The position numbers were made by a program, and so were the translations under genes. Below are positions 7,829-16,085 of a stretch of 64,000 bases of DNA, in pieces. The notes under the pieces are model-generated. The model was not told the DNA's origin and did not search any database. It saw nothing but the letters and a program-made list of their open reading frames with translations. The number at the start of each line of letters is the position of its first letter. The stretch's first letter is position 1. The DNA is from Streptomyces sp. GS7 (GTDB lineage Bacteria > Actinomycetota > Actinomycetes > Streptomycetales > Streptomycetaceae): assembly GCF_009834125.1 (NCBI RefSeq), contig NZ_CP047146.1, positions 2,039,501-2,103,500 of the forward strand, read 5' to 3'.

Positions 7829-8455
7829 CTACCAGCGGGGCGGGGGCGGGGCCGAGAGGCTGTCGGCGAGGCGGGAGAGGCGGTCGCGGAAGCGGCGGTG
7901 GCGCCGGGGCGCGGGCCCGCCGTTCTCCCCGGCGGCGGCGCTGACCAGGTGCTGGACGGTGTCCAGGTCCAGGTCCTGGCCCTGCGCGGCGCCCTCGGGC
8001 GGGGGCGGGGGAGCGGCCAGCGCGTCATGGGCCAGGGAGTGCAGATCGCGGTCGCCGCCGTCCAGGGCGAGCACCGTGGCGCCGTTGCGGCGGGCGTCGT
8101 GCACCCGCTCCAGCAGCCCGGCGCCCGGCTGCCCCGGCGTCACCACCAGCAGCGTCGCACCGCGGCCGGCCGCCGCCAGCCGCCCCAGCCCGACCGCGAG
8201 ATGCGCGGGCGCCCCGCCCGGGACCCGGTGGCGCACCAGGGTCGGTGACAGCTCCGGCAGGCCCGACCAGGCGGCCTCGTCGTCCAGGTGGGCGGCCAGG
8301 TGCCAGGGCTCGTACGTGGCGCTGCCGACCAGTAGCAGCCCGCCGCCGTGCGGGGCGACCGCGGCCCGCAGGGAACCGGCGAACCGGCGGCTGGCCTGCA
8401 CCCACTCGGTTCCGGCGAGGACCTCGCGCAGCAGGGCGACTCGTACGGCATCCAT
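7829..8455 (-). CDS. Hypothetical protein with SIS-like pattern
   Basis: A 208-aa soluble protein, MDAVRVALLREVLAGTEWVQ onwards. A GGLLLVGSATYEPWHLAAHL segment and a NGATVLALDGGDRDLHSLAHDAL segment resemble the nucleotide/sugar-binding strands of sugar isomerase (SIS) domains, but the match is weak. The C-terminus is Pro/Arg-rich and disordered. The start at 8455 is the first Met compatible with the conserved-looking N-terminus; a GTG/ATG further upstream would add low-complexity Arg/Pro sequence. It lies 172 bp downstream of the lyase gene on the same strand, which has no clear terminator between. Function unknown. Confidence 0.55.
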   Translation of the reverse strand: MDAVRVALLREVLAGTEWVQASRRFAGSLRAAVAPHGGGLLLVGSATYEPWHLAAHLDDEAAWSGLPELSPTLVRHRVPGGAPAHLAVGLGRLAAAGRGATLLVVTPGQPGAGLLERVHDARRNGATVLALDGGDRDLHSLAHDALAAPPPPPEGAAQGQDLDLDTVQHLVSAAAGENGGPAPRRHRRFRDRLSRLADSLSAPPPPRW

Positions 8456-8627
8456 GGCGCGGCATACTGCCGCAGCGCCGGGCCGCCGGGGGGCCGCTCG
8501 GCGCGGCGTCACCCGTACGGAGGCCGGTCGGGGACGCCGGAGGGGAGCGCCGGGCGAGGGGGCGGGACGAAGGTTCCTGGACGCGGGGCCAGGGTGCCGG
8601 TGTCCGGCCGGGAGGCCGGCCGACCGG

Positions 8628-9587
8628 TTACGGGGCCGGCCGCAGGCCCGCGTCGCTCAGCCGACGTCCTACCTCCCTCACCGCTTCCTCGCTCAGCGGG
8701 ATCTGCGGCAGCGCCGTGGCGCGCCCGTCGATCACGCCGAGGAGCTGGAGCGCCGCCTTGAAGGCGCCCAGGGCCGAGGAGCTGCGGCCCATCTCGCTCT
8801 CCGGGCCGGCGTCGGTCATCGCGAACAGGGCGACCAGGCGCTCCTGTTCGGCGGCGGCCCGGGGCCAGTCGCCGGCCCGCGCGGCGTCGTAGAGGCGGAC
8901 ATAGCCCGCCGGGTCGACGTTGCCCAGGCCCGGGACGACGCCGTCCGCGCCCGCCAACAGGGCGGCGTCCGCGGTGAGTTCGGAGCCGGTGAGGACGGCG
9001 AAGCCGGGCGCCGGGCCGGTCGGGCGGGCGGTTCTGCCGCCGAGGGAGACCAGCAGCCGGCGCAGCGAGCCGTCGTCGCCGCTGCTGTCCTTCAGCCCGG
9101 CGAGCGTGCCGTCCGCGGCCAGCTCGCGGACCAGGGCCGGGGTGAGCTTGTTGTGTACGGCCGCGGGGATGTCGTACGCGACGAGGGGCAGGCCGGCGGC
9201 GGTGCGCAGGTGGCGGAAGTGGGCGGCGATCTCGCGGGGGTGGGTGCGGGTGTAGAAGGGGGCGGTGGCGACCAGCGCGTCGGCGCCCAGCCGGGCGGCG
9301 GCCCTGGCGTGGTCGAGCACGCGGGCGGTGGTGGTGTCGATGACTCCGGCGAGCACCGGGACCCGGCCGCGCGCGGCCGCGACGACGGTCTCCAGGGCGA
9401 CCGCGCGCTGACGGTCGGTCAGGTAAGCGACCTCGCTGGTGGAGCCGAGCGCGAACAGGCCGTGGACGCCCCCGTCGAGGAGGTGCTCGACCAGGCGGGC
9501 GAGGGAGGCGGTGTCGACCTCGCCGCGCGCGTCGAGCGGGGTGCAGACCGGGGGGATGACGCCGTGCAGGGGGACGGGGAGTGCCAT
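8628..9587 (-). CDS. nanA: DapA/NanA-family aldolase, probable N-acetylneuraminate lyase
   Basis: A 319-aa class I aldolase of the DHDPS/NAL superfamily. It has the GSTSE pyruvate-carboxylate loop (residues 48-52), the catalytic Tyr138 in VAYDIPA and the Schiff-base Lys166 in LAGLKDSSGD. DHDPS and sialic-acid lyase cannot be separated safely by these motifs. The sialic-acid assignment rests on context: it is divergent from a FadR-type regulator, and a sialidase plus sugar ABC transporter operon lies 1.1 kb away under the same candidate operator. Strong GGAGG before the ATG at 9587. No nanE/nanK homologs are in the window, so ManNAc handling would need distant genes. Alternative: another 2-oxoacid aldolase. 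Confidence 0.7.
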   Translation of the reverse strand: MALPVPLHGVIPPVCTPLDARGEVDTASLARLVEHLLDGGVHGLFALGSTSEVAYLTDRQRAVALETVVAAARGRVPVLAGVIDTTTARVLDHARAAARLGADALVATAPFYTRTHPREIAAHFRHLRTAAGLPLVAYDIPAAVHNKLTPALVRELAADGTLAGLKDSSGDDGSLRRLLVSLGGRTARPTGPAPGFAVLTGSELTADAALLAGADGVVPGLGNVDPAGYVRLYDAARAGDWPRAAAEQERLVALFAMTDAGPESEMGRSSSALGAFKAALQLLGVIDGRATALPQIPLSEEAVREVGRRLSDAGLRPAP

Positions 9588-9621
9588 GGGGCCTCCAAAG
9601 GCGGCTCTGAGCTGGGACAAA

Positions 9622-9636
9622 GGACATGGGAGGTCC
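9622..9636. promoter_or_regulatory. Candidate NanR operator in the nanA promoter
   Basis: GGACATGGGAGGTCC fits GGACATnnnAnGTCC, which recurs at 10703-10717 before the sialidase operon. The flanking GGACAA-n on the plus strand is shared too. It begins exactly 12 nt downstream of the nanA -10 (9649-9654), overlapping the expected start of transcription. Confidence 0.6.
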
Positions 9637-9648
9637 GATGCCGCGGTC

Positions 9649-9679
9649 ACAATAGGCATGCGCGCAGGCGCACGGTCAA
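9649..9679 (-). promoter_or_regulatory. nanA promoter
   Basis: On the minus strand a TTGACC -35 (9674-9679) and a TATTGT -10 (9649-9654) are separated by 19 nt, slightly longer than ideal. The operator follows 12 nt after the -10. Confidence 0.5.
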
Positions 9680-9760
9680 GGATTTCCGGCCCCGGCGCGG
9701 GCCGAACGGGCCGGCGGCGCGCGGCAGGTGAGGGCGCGGCAGAGGAAGAGGGCGATAGGC

Positions 9761-10465
9761 ATGGCGCGAGGGACGATGGCCGAGGACGTCCAGGCGCGGA
9801 TCAAGCAGCTGATCCTGCGGCGCAGGCTGACCCCGGGCGACCCGCTGCCCACCGAGGCCGAGCTGGTCGCCATGCTCGACGTCAGCCGCAACTCGGTCCG
9901 CGAGGCGCTCAAGGCCCTCCAGGCGATGCGGATCGTGGAGATCCGGCACGGCTTCGGCACCTACGTCGGCGCGCTCAGCCTGGAGCCGTTCGTCGAGGGC
10001 GTCGCCTTCCGCGCCGCGGTCCGCCACCTCCAGGGGGAGCCGAGCCTGTACGAGCTGATGGAGGTCCGGGAGGCCCTGGAGGCGGGGCTGATCGGCACCG
10101 TCGCGCGCGATCTGCCCGCCGCGGACCTGACCGTCCTCAAGGGGCTGGTGCAGCGGATGGCCGAGGAGGCGCGCGGCGGCCAGGTGCAGAGCGCCACCGA
10201 CCGGGCGTTCCATCTCGCCCTGTATCGCTCGCTGGGCAACCACCTGCTGAGCGAGGTGCTGGACGCGTTCTGGGCGGCCCTGCGCCGGGTCCGCGAGGAC
10301 CTGGCCGACGACCGGCAGGACCCCCAGGTGACCTACCGCCGGCACCAGGAGATCGTCGACGCGCTGGAGGCGGGCGACGGCGACCGCGCGGTGGCCGCGA
10401 TGCACCGTCACTTCGACGGCATCCGCCGGCGGCTCACCGGGAGGGAGCGGGGGCCGGCGTCGTAG
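9761..10465 (+). CDS. FadR-subfamily GntR regulator, probable regulator of the sialic-acid genes
   Basis: A 234-aa regulator. The N-terminal winged helix (residues about 5-70) contains the GntR signature PLPTEAELVAMLDVSRNSVR and EALKALQAMRIVEIRHGFGT. The C-terminal FCD domain has YELMEVREALE, the metal-binding FHLALYRSLGN and a final RHQEIVDALEAGD...AMHRHF, typical of FadR-type acid-binding repressors. It lies between nanA and the sialidase operon, divergent from nanA. The GGACATnnnAnGTCC site in both promoters is its likely target. Start is uncertain: ATG 9761 is chosen, with GTG 9728 or ATG 9776 possible. A (GGCAGA)5 repeat begins one nucleotide after its stop codon. Confidence 0.85.
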   Translation: MARGTMAEDVQARIKQLILRRRLTPGDPLPTEAELVAMLDVSRNSVREALKALQAMRIVEIRHGFGTYVGALSLEPFVEGVAFRAAVRHLQGEPSLYELMEVREALEAGLIGTVARDLPAADLTVLKGLVQRMAEEARGGQVQSATDRAFHLALYRSLGNHLLSEVLDAFWAALRRVREDLADDRQDPQVTYRRHQEIVDALEAGDGDRAVAAMHRHFDGIRRRLTGRERGPAS

Positions 10466-10466
10466 C

Positions 10467-10496
10467 GGCAGAGGCAGAGGCAGAGGCAGAGGCAGA
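10467..10496 (+). repeat. Hexanucleotide microsatellite (GGCAGA)x5
   Basis: Five perfect GGCAGA units start one base after the TAG stop of the GntR gene. The tract lies in the 274-bp gap before the sialidase operon. Confidence 0.95.
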
Positions 10497-10661
10497 GGCG
10501 GCGGGGCGGGGCGCGGGAGGGAAGGCCGCGGGCCCCCGGTGAACGGCGGTCGTCGGCAGTCGTCCGCGATGTCGCCATGTCGCCATTCGTCCCGTTCACC
10601 GGGATTTCGCCCGGTGTTGACGGGGCCGTTGCCGACACGGAAATGCACCATGTGCGGTGCC

Positions 10662-10690
10662 TTGACGGTCAGTTGGGCGCTGCCTATGGT
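10662..10690 (+). promoter_or_regulatory. Promoter of the sialidase operon
   Basis: TTGACG (10662-10667) and TATGGT (10685-10690) are separated by exactly 17 nt, the clearest sigma-70/HrdB-type promoter in the window. The candidate operator starts 12 nt after the -10. Confidence 0.75.
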
Positions 10691-10702
10691 CCGCAGGACA
10701 AG

Positions 10703-10717
10703 GGACATCCTACGTCC
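10703..10717. promoter_or_regulatory. Candidate NanR operator in the sialidase operon promoter
   Basis: GGACATCCTACGTCC is an imperfect palindrome matching the nanA-promoter site at 11 of 15 positions, with all outer bases conserved. Its 12-nt distance from the -10 is the same as at nanA. Occupancy would block initiation or promoter escape. Confidence 0.65.
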
Positions 10718-10739
10718 TTGCCCAGTTGAGGGGTGACCC

Positions 10740-11966
10740 GTGGCGTACGAGACCTCGGAGCCGTACGGGACCTCGGAGCCGCACGAGCGCTGGGAGCCGC
10801 GCGAGAGCGCACCGCCGCCCGCGGACCCGGAGCCGTCCGCCGGCTCTCCGCCCTACGAGGACGCACCGTGGTACGGGAGTTCGGTGCCGTACCGGGCCGG
10901 GACCGAGGGGTACACGAGCTTCCGGATCCCGGCCGTGGTGCGGGCGCGCTCGGGGGCCCTGCTCGCGTTCGCCGAGGGCCGGGTCTCCTCGGCCGCCGAC
11001 TCCGGCGAGATCCACCTCGTCCTCAAGCGCTCCGCGGACGGCGGGCGCACCTGGGGCCCGCTGCAGTGCGTCGCCCGCAACGGCACCGGCACGGCCGGCA
11101 ACCCCGCCCCGGTCGTGCTCGCCGGCGGCCGGGTGCTGCTCGTCCAGGTCCACAGCGCCGCCGACGCCAACGAGGACCGCATCCGCCGCGGCGAGGTCGC
11201 ACCGGCCGACGGCCGCCGCGTCTGGCTCCAGTACAGCGACGACGACGGCGCGAGCTGGAGCGCTCCCCGCGAGATCACCGACGAGGCCAAGCAGCCCCAT
11301 TGGCGGTGGTACGCCACCGGGCCCGGTCATGCGCTGCACCTGCGCCACGGCCCGCACGCCGGCCGGCTGGTCGTCCCCGCCAACCACTCCCTCCCGCCCA
11401 CCGCCCCGGGGGACACCGGCACCGAACCCCGCTACGAGGGCGGGCACGCGCTGCTCAGCGACGACGGCGGCGCCACCTGGCGCATCGGCTACGTCGACCA
11501 CGACCACCCCGGCACCGGCCGGATCGCCGCGCCCAACGAGACCACCGCCGCCGAACTCCCCGGCGGCACCGTCTATGTGAACGCCCGCAACGCGGCGAGT
11601 GCCGCCTGGCGCCGCCTCGACGCGGTCTCCACGGACGGCGGCGAGCGCCTGGTCCGCCCCTTCCGGCCCCAGGCGGCGCTGGCCGGGCCGCGGGTCCAGG
11701 GCAGCGCCCTGTACCTCGACGACCGCGGCGAACTGCTCTTCTCCGGGCCCGCGCACCCCGAGGCGCGCGCCCTGATGACCCTGCGGGCCAGCCGCGACGG
11801 CGGGCGGACCTGGCGCACCGCACACACCGTCAGCGGGCTCCCGGCCGGCTACTCCGACCTCGTACGCCTCGACCGGGGCAGCGTCGGACTCCTCTACGAG
11901 ACGGGCGACTTCGGCGCGTACGAGACCCTCACCTTCCGCCGCATCCCCCTCAAGGAGCCGGCATGA
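10740..11966 (+). CDS. Sialidase (exo-alpha-sialidase, BNR/Asp-box family)
   Basis: A 408-aa six-bladed propeller glycosidase (GH33-like) that releases terminal sialic acid. The FRIP motif with the catalytic Arg is at residues 61-64. Four Asp boxes follow: SADGGRTW (98), SDDDGASW (166), SDDGGATW (240) and SRDGGRTW (351). Likely Glu272 in AAELPGG and nucleophile Tyr371 in GYSDL complete the site. The N-terminus is an odd Glu/Pro-rich repeat, ETSEPYGTSEPHERWEP, with no signal peptide. An in-frame TGA (10734-10736) directly upstream excludes a longer start, so the enzyme appears cytoplasmic. GAGGGG precedes the GTG start. It overlaps the next gene by ATGA. Confidence 0.88.
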   Translation: MAYETSEPYGTSEPHERWEPRESAPPPADPEPSAGSPPYEDAPWYGSSVPYRAGTEGYTSFRIPAVVRARSGALLAFAEGRVSSAADSGEIHLVLKRSADGGRTWGPLQCVARNGTGTAGNPAPVVLAGGRVLLVQVHSAADANEDRIRRGEVAPADGRRVWLQYSDDDGASWSAPREITDEAKQPHWRWYATGPGHALHLRHGPHAGRLVVPANHSLPPTAPGDTGTEPRYEGGHALLSDDGGATWRIGYVDHDHPGTGRIAAPNETTAAELPGGTVYVNARNAASAAWRRLDAVSTDGGERLVRPFRPQAALAGPRVQGSALYLDDRGELLFSGPAHPEARALMTLRASRDGGRTWRTAHTVSGLPAGYSDLVRLDRGSVGLLYETGDFGAYETLTFRRIPLKEPA

Positions 11967-13348
11967 CCAGCAGCGGCATGACCAGCAGCGGTGCGACCGA
12001 CGGCGGTACGAGCGGCGGTACGGCCAGGGGCGCGCCGCGGCGGAGAGCGGTGCTGGGCGCGGCGGCCGGGGCCGCTGCCGGCCTGACGCTCGCCGGCTGC
12101 GGGGCCGGTCCGGACGGCGGCGCCCCCAAGGAGCGGAAGAAGGGGCAGAAGATCACCCTCGCCTTCTGGTCCTGGGTGCCGGGCATCGACCGGCCCGTCG
12201 ACCTGTGGAACCGCCGCAACCCCGAGGTGCAGGTCAGGGTCGAGAAGGTCTCCGCCGTCAACGGCCAGCAGTACGCGAAGATGCACGCCGCCATCAAGGC
12301 CGGCAACCCGCCCGACCTGGGCCAGATCGAGTTCCCGGTGGTCCCCGGCTTCCTGCTCGACAACGGCCTGCGCGACCTCGCCCCGCTCGGCGCCGCCCGG
12401 CACCGCGGCGAGTTCGTCGGCTGGCAGTGGCAGCAGTCCGTCTTCGGGAAGGGGATCTACGCGATTCCGCAGGCGTCCGGGCCGATGGGGCTGTTCGTCC
12501 GCAAGGACCTCTTCGACCGGTGGGGAGTACGGGTCCCCGGGACATGGGACGAGTACGAGGCCGCCGCCAGGGCGATCCGCCGGCACGGCGCCTGGATCGA
12601 CACCTTCGCCCCCACCAACGGCAACCGCTTCGCGGGACTGGCCTGGCAGGCCGGCGCCGCCTGGTACGCCACCCGGGGCGACACCTGGATCGTGCACCTC
12701 GACGACGGGCCCACCCGCAAGGTCGCCGACTACTGGGAGTCCCTCGTCCGGCAGCGGCTCGTCAAGACCATCCCGGACCGCCAGAACGCCTGGTACAAGG
12801 ACATCCAGACCGGCGCCATCCCGGCCTGGGTGGGCGCCAGTTGGGGCGATGCGCTGCTCGCCGGCAACGCGCCCGGCACCAAGGGGAAGTGGCGGGCCGC
12901 CCCGCTGCCGCAGTGGCAGCCCGGTGGCCGGGCGTACGCCAACTGGGGCGGCTCGACCACCGCCGTCTTCGCGCAGGCCGCCTACCCCAAGGACGCCCTG
13001 GACTTCGCGCTCTGGCTCAACACCGACCCGCAGTCCCTCGCGCTGCTGATCTCCGGCGGCTACGGCTTCCCCAGCGCCAGAACGGGCTATGCCCCCACCG
13101 CCCTCGACGCCGACCGGGACTTCTTCGGCGGCCAGGCGTACAGCACGGTGTTCGCGGACGCCGCGGCGCATGTCGACACCCGGTGGCGGTGGGGACCGGG
13201 CGTGGACACCCTCTACCAGCGGCTCGGCGACGCCTTCACCGACGCGCTCGCCGACGGGAGTTCGTTCCGCTCCGTGCTGCGGAAGGTGCAGGACCAGACC
13301 GTCGCCGACCTCAAGGGCAAGGGCCTGAAGGCGGAGAGCGGCGGGTGA
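11963..13348 (+). CDS. ABC transporter sugar-binding lipoprotein (sialic acid cluster)
   Basis: A 461-aa family 1 extracellular solute-binding protein. A Tat-like leader (RRRAVLGAAAG) ends in the lipobox LTLAGC. The mature part begins KITLAFWSWVPGID, as in carbohydrate-binding proteins, with GQQYAKMHAAIKAGNPPDLGQ, PTNGNRFAG and the C-terminal ALDFALWLNTDPQS. Its start overlaps the sialidase stop by 4 nt (ATGA), and it overlaps the first permease by GTGA, so the four genes are translationally coupled. The ligand is inferred to be free sialic acid or a sialoside because of the neighbours; the sequence alone only says sugar. Confidence 0.88.
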   Translation: MTSSGMTSSGATDGGTSGGTARGAPRRRAVLGAAAGAAAGLTLAGCGAGPDGGAPKERKKGQKITLAFWSWVPGIDRPVDLWNRRNPEVQVRVEKVSAVNGQQYAKMHAAIKAGNPPDLGQIEFPVVPGFLLDNGLRDLAPLGAARHRGEFVGWQWQQSVFGKGIYAIPQASGPMGLFVRKDLFDRWGVRVPGTWDEYEAAARAIRRHGAWIDTFAPTNGNRFAGLAWQAGAAWYATRGDTWIVHLDDGPTRKVADYWESLVRQRLVKTIPDRQNAWYKDIQTGAIPAWVGASWGDALLAGNAPGTKGKWRAAPLPQWQPGGRAYANWGGSTTAVFAQAAYPKDALDFALWLNTDPQSLALLISGGYGFPSARTGYAPTALDADRDFFGGQAYSTVFADAAAHVDTRWRWGPGVDTLYQRLGDAFTDALADGSSFRSVLRKVQDQTVADLKGKGLKAESGG

Positions 13349-14346
13349 GCCGGGACACGCCGGTCCGCCCCCAGGCCCCCGCGGCGGCCGGTCCGGAACC
13401 GCCGCGCCCCGCCGCGGGCCGCCGGCGCCGGGCGGCGTCCCGCAGCCGCACCCGGGCCCGCGACGCCCGCGCCGCGGCCGGGTTCCTGCTGCCCTTCCTC
13501 TCGCTCTTCGGCCTGTGCTTCCTGGCCCCCATCGGCTACGCCCTGTGGACCAGCCTCCAGCGGACCGAACGCACCGGCCCGCTCGGTCTCGGCGGCCAGG
13601 AGCGCGAGGTCTTCGCGGGCCTCGCCCACTACGCCCAGGCGCTCGCCGACGCCCGGTTCCTGGCCGGCTTCGGCCGGGTGCTGCTCTTCGGCGCCGTCCA
13701 GATCCCGCTGATGACCGTGCTCGCCACCGGCCTCGCGCTCCTCCTGGAGAGCGCCTCCGCCCGCGCGGTCACCTTCTTCCGCAGCGCCTTCTTCCTCCCG
13801 TACGGAGTGCCCGGGGTGATCGCCTCGATCCTCTGGGGCTTCCTCTACGTACCGGGCATCAGCCCGCTGGTGAAGATCGCCCAATCCGCGGGCTGGAACG
13901 TCGACTTCCTCTCCCGCGGCAGCGTGCTGTGGTCCCTCGCCAACATCGTCACCTGGCAGTTCACCGGCTACACCATGCTGGTGCTGATCGCCCAGCTCAA
14001 GGCGGTCCCCGGCGAGCTCTACGAGGCGGCGCGCATCGACGGCGCGAACGCCTGGCAGGTCGCCCGGCACATCAAACTCCCGCTGATCCGGCCCGCGCTC
14101 GTACTGACCTGCGTGTTCAGCATCATCGGCACCCTCCAGCTGTTCGCCGAGCCGATGGTGCTGCGCCCGCTCAGCTCCGCCATCGACTCCGGCTACACCC
14201 CCAACCTGCACGCCTACAGCGAGGCGTTCGTCGGGAACAACCAGCAGCTGGCGGCGGCCGAGGCGGTACTGCTGGCGCTGGTGGCGTGCGCCGCGTCGTT
14301 CGGCTTCCTCCGCCTCGTCGGCGGGCGGGGAAAGGAGCGCGGATGA
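13345..14346 (+). CDS. Sugar ABC transporter permease 1
   Basis: A 333-aa MalF-type membrane protein with about six transmembrane helices after a 45-residue Arg/Pro-rich cytoplasmic N-terminus. The EAA loop that docks the ATPase reads EAARIDGANAWQVARHIKLP, around residues 229-248. It starts at GTG 13345, overlapping the binding-protein stop by 4 nt, and ends overlapping the second permease by ATGA. No ATPase gene is in the operon. In Streptomyces such CUT1 systems typically share the MsiK ATPase encoded elsewhere. Confidence 0.9.
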   Translation: MSRDTPVRPQAPAAAGPEPPRPAAGRRRRAASRSRTRARDARAAAGFLLPFLSLFGLCFLAPIGYALWTSLQRTERTGPLGLGGQEREVFAGLAHYAQALADARFLAGFGRVLLFGAVQIPLMTVLATGLALLLESASARAVTFFRSAFFLPYGVPGVIASILWGFLYVPGISPLVKIAQSAGWNVDFLSRGSVLWSLANIVTWQFTGYTMLVLIAQLKAVPGELYEAARIDGANAWQVARHIKLPLIRPALVLTCVFSIIGTLQLFAEPMVLRPLSSAIDSGYTPNLHAYSEAFVGNNQQLAAAEAVLLALVACAASFGFLRLVGGRGKERG

Positions 14347-15191
14347 CCCGGCCCCCGCTCCGCCACCGCATCATCACCAATGCGCTGCTGGCCGTCGCCG
14401 CCCTCTACTTCCTGGTGCCCGTCTACTGGCTGGTCGTCTCCGCCACCAAGAACAGCGCCGACCTCTTCGGCACCTTCGGCCTCTGGTTCTCCCGCCATCC
14501 GCACCCCCTCCGCTACCTCGCCGAGGTCCTCACCCACGACCACGGCGTCTACGCCCGCTGGTTCGCCAACTCCCTGCTCTACGCCGGGATCGGCGCGGTC
14601 TGCGCCACCCTGCTCTCCGCCGCGGCGGGCTACGCGCTGGCCAAGTTCCCGTTCCGCGGGCGCGAGACGATCTTCAACGTGGTGCTGGCGGGGGTGCTGA
14701 TCCCCGGTACGGCGCTCGCCCTGCCGCTGTACTTCCTCTTCAGCGCGATGGGCCTGGCGAACACCTACTGGGCGGTGCTCGTCCCCAGCACGGTCAGCCC
14801 CTTCGGCGTCTACCTCTGCCGGATCTACGCGGCCGCCGCGGTCCCCGACGCGCTCCTGGAAGCGGCCCGGATCGACGGCGCGGGCGAGGCCAGGATCTTC
14901 GGCGGGCTGGGGCTGCGGCTGATGACCCCCGCGCTGGTGACCGTCTTCCTCTTCCAGTTCGTCCACATCTGGAACAACTACTTCCTGCCGCTGGTCATGC
15001 TCTCCGACTCCGACCTCTACCCGGTCCAGCTGGGCCTGACCAGCTGGACCGGCTACGCGGACCGGCAACCGGTGCTCTACCAGTACACGGTGGGCGGTGC
15101 GCTGCTGTCCGTACTGCCGCTGATGGTGCTGATGACGGTCCTCCAGCGCTACTGGCGCACGGGGCTGACGGAGGGGAGCGTGAAGTCGTGA
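14343..15191 (+). CDS. Sugar ABC transporter permease 2
   Basis: A 282-aa MalG-type permease with six predicted transmembrane helices. The EAA loop reads EAARIDGAGEARIFGGLGLR, about residues 174-193. It is the last gene of the sialidase operon, starting within the ATGA overlap with permease 1. No strong terminator hairpin is obvious in the 132 bp before npdG. Confidence 0.9.
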   Translation: MTRPPLRHRIITNALLAVAALYFLVPVYWLVVSATKNSADLFGTFGLWFSRHPHPLRYLAEVLTHDHGVYARWFANSLLYAGIGAVCATLLSAAAGYALAKFPFRGRETIFNVVLAGVLIPGTALALPLYFLFSAMGLANTYWAVLVPSTVSPFGVYLCRIYAAAAVPDALLEAARIDGAGEARIFGGLGLRLMTPALVTVFLFQFVHIWNNYFLPLVMLSDSDLYPVQLGLTSWTGYADRQPVLYQYTVGGALLSVLPLMVLMTVLQRYWRTGLTEGSVKS

Positions 15192-15307
15192 GGCGGGGGA
15201 GGGCGGCCGGACGGTAGGGCAGTAGGGCGTTCCGCCGTGGTCGCGGGGGTGGGACGGCAGGGGGGAGGGGCGTCTCAGGACCGCGCCTCGGCGTGCCCGT
15301 CCGGGCG

Positions 15308-15324
15308 TGACAGTATCGCTGTCA
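15308..15324. promoter_or_regulatory. Perfect TGACAG-N5-CTGTCA palindrome at the npdG start
   Basis: The 17-bp palindrome TGACAGTATCGCTGTCA ends on the A of the npdG start codon. It overlaps the only -10-like sequence (CAGTAT, 15311-15316), so a bound protein would cover the promoter. Binding factor unknown. Confidence 0.5.
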
Positions 15325-16079
15325 TGACTACTTCCGACGCTGCCACGACCCCGCCCGCCTCGTCCGCTCCGTCTGCCTCGTCCGCTCCCGCCGGCGCCAA
15401 GCCGGCGCCCCGCGACCCCTGGGACCTCCCGGACGTCTCCGGCCTGGTGGTCGGCGTCCTCGGCGGCACCGGCGACCAGGGCCGCGGCCTGGCCTACCGG
15501 CTCGCCAAGGCCGGCCAGAAGGTGATCATCGGCTCCCGGGCGGCAGAGCGGGCGCAGACCGCGGCCGCGGAACTGGGCCTGGGCATCGAGGGCCTCGCCA
15601 ACGCCGACTGCGCCCGGCGCAGCGACGTGGTGATCGTCGCGGTGCCGTGGGACGGCCACGGCAAGACCCTGGAGTCGCTGCGCGAGGAACTGGCCGGCAA
15701 GCTCGTCATCGACTGCGTCAACCCGCTCGGCTTCGACAAGAAGGGCGCCTACGCGCTGAAGCCGGAGGAGGGCAGCGCCGCCGAGCAGGCCGCCGCCCTG
15801 CTGCCGGACTCCCGGGTCACCGCCGCCTTCCACCACCTCTCCGCGGTGCTGCTCCAGGACCCGGAGATCGCGGAGATCGACACCGATGTGATGGTGCTGG
15901 GCGAGAGCCGCGCCGACACCGACCTGGTCCAGGCGCTCGCCGCCCGCATCCCCGGTATGCGCGGCGTCTTCGCCGGCCGGCTGCGCAACGCCCACCAGGT
16001 CGAGTCCCTGGTCGCCAATCTGATCTCGGTCAACCGCCGCTACAAGGCCCACGCCGGACTCCGGGTCACCGACGTCTGA
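15324..16079 (+). CDS. npdG: F420:NADPH oxidoreductase (NADPH-dependent F420 reductase)
   Basis: A 251-aa cytoplasmic enzyme passing hydride between coenzyme F420 and NADP. A 35-residue Ala/Ser/Pro-rich N-terminal extension precedes the Rossmann core VVGVLGGTGDQGRGLAYRLA. KVIIGSR then sets NADP specificity, with VIVAVPWDGH and VIDCVNPLGFDKKG following. These motifs match the Fno/NpdG family, about 210-250 aa. The ATG at 15324 lacks a ribosome site and is preceded by CAGTAT-N7, so it is probably leaderless. A 17-bp perfect palindrome overlaps the start. A strong hairpin terminator follows. Confidence 0.9.
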   Translation: MTTSDAATTPPASSAPSASSAPAGAKPAPRDPWDLPDVSGLVVGVLGGTGDQGRGLAYRLAKAGQKVIIGSRAAERAQTAAAELGLGIEGLANADCARRSDVVIVAVPWDGHGKTLESLREELAGKLVIDCVNPLGFDKKGAYALKPEEGSAAEQAAALLPDSRVTAAFHHLSAVLLQDPEIAEIDTDVMVLGESRADTDLVQALAARIPGMRGVFAGRLRNAHQVESLVANLISVNRRYKAHAGLRVTDV

Positions 16080-16085
16080 CGGAAC

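Noticed and set aside
8628..9587. Lysine-biosynthesis dapA
   Set aside because: The catalytic motifs would allow it, but no lysine genes are near, while the regulator, shared operator and sialidase operon point to sialic-acid degradation.
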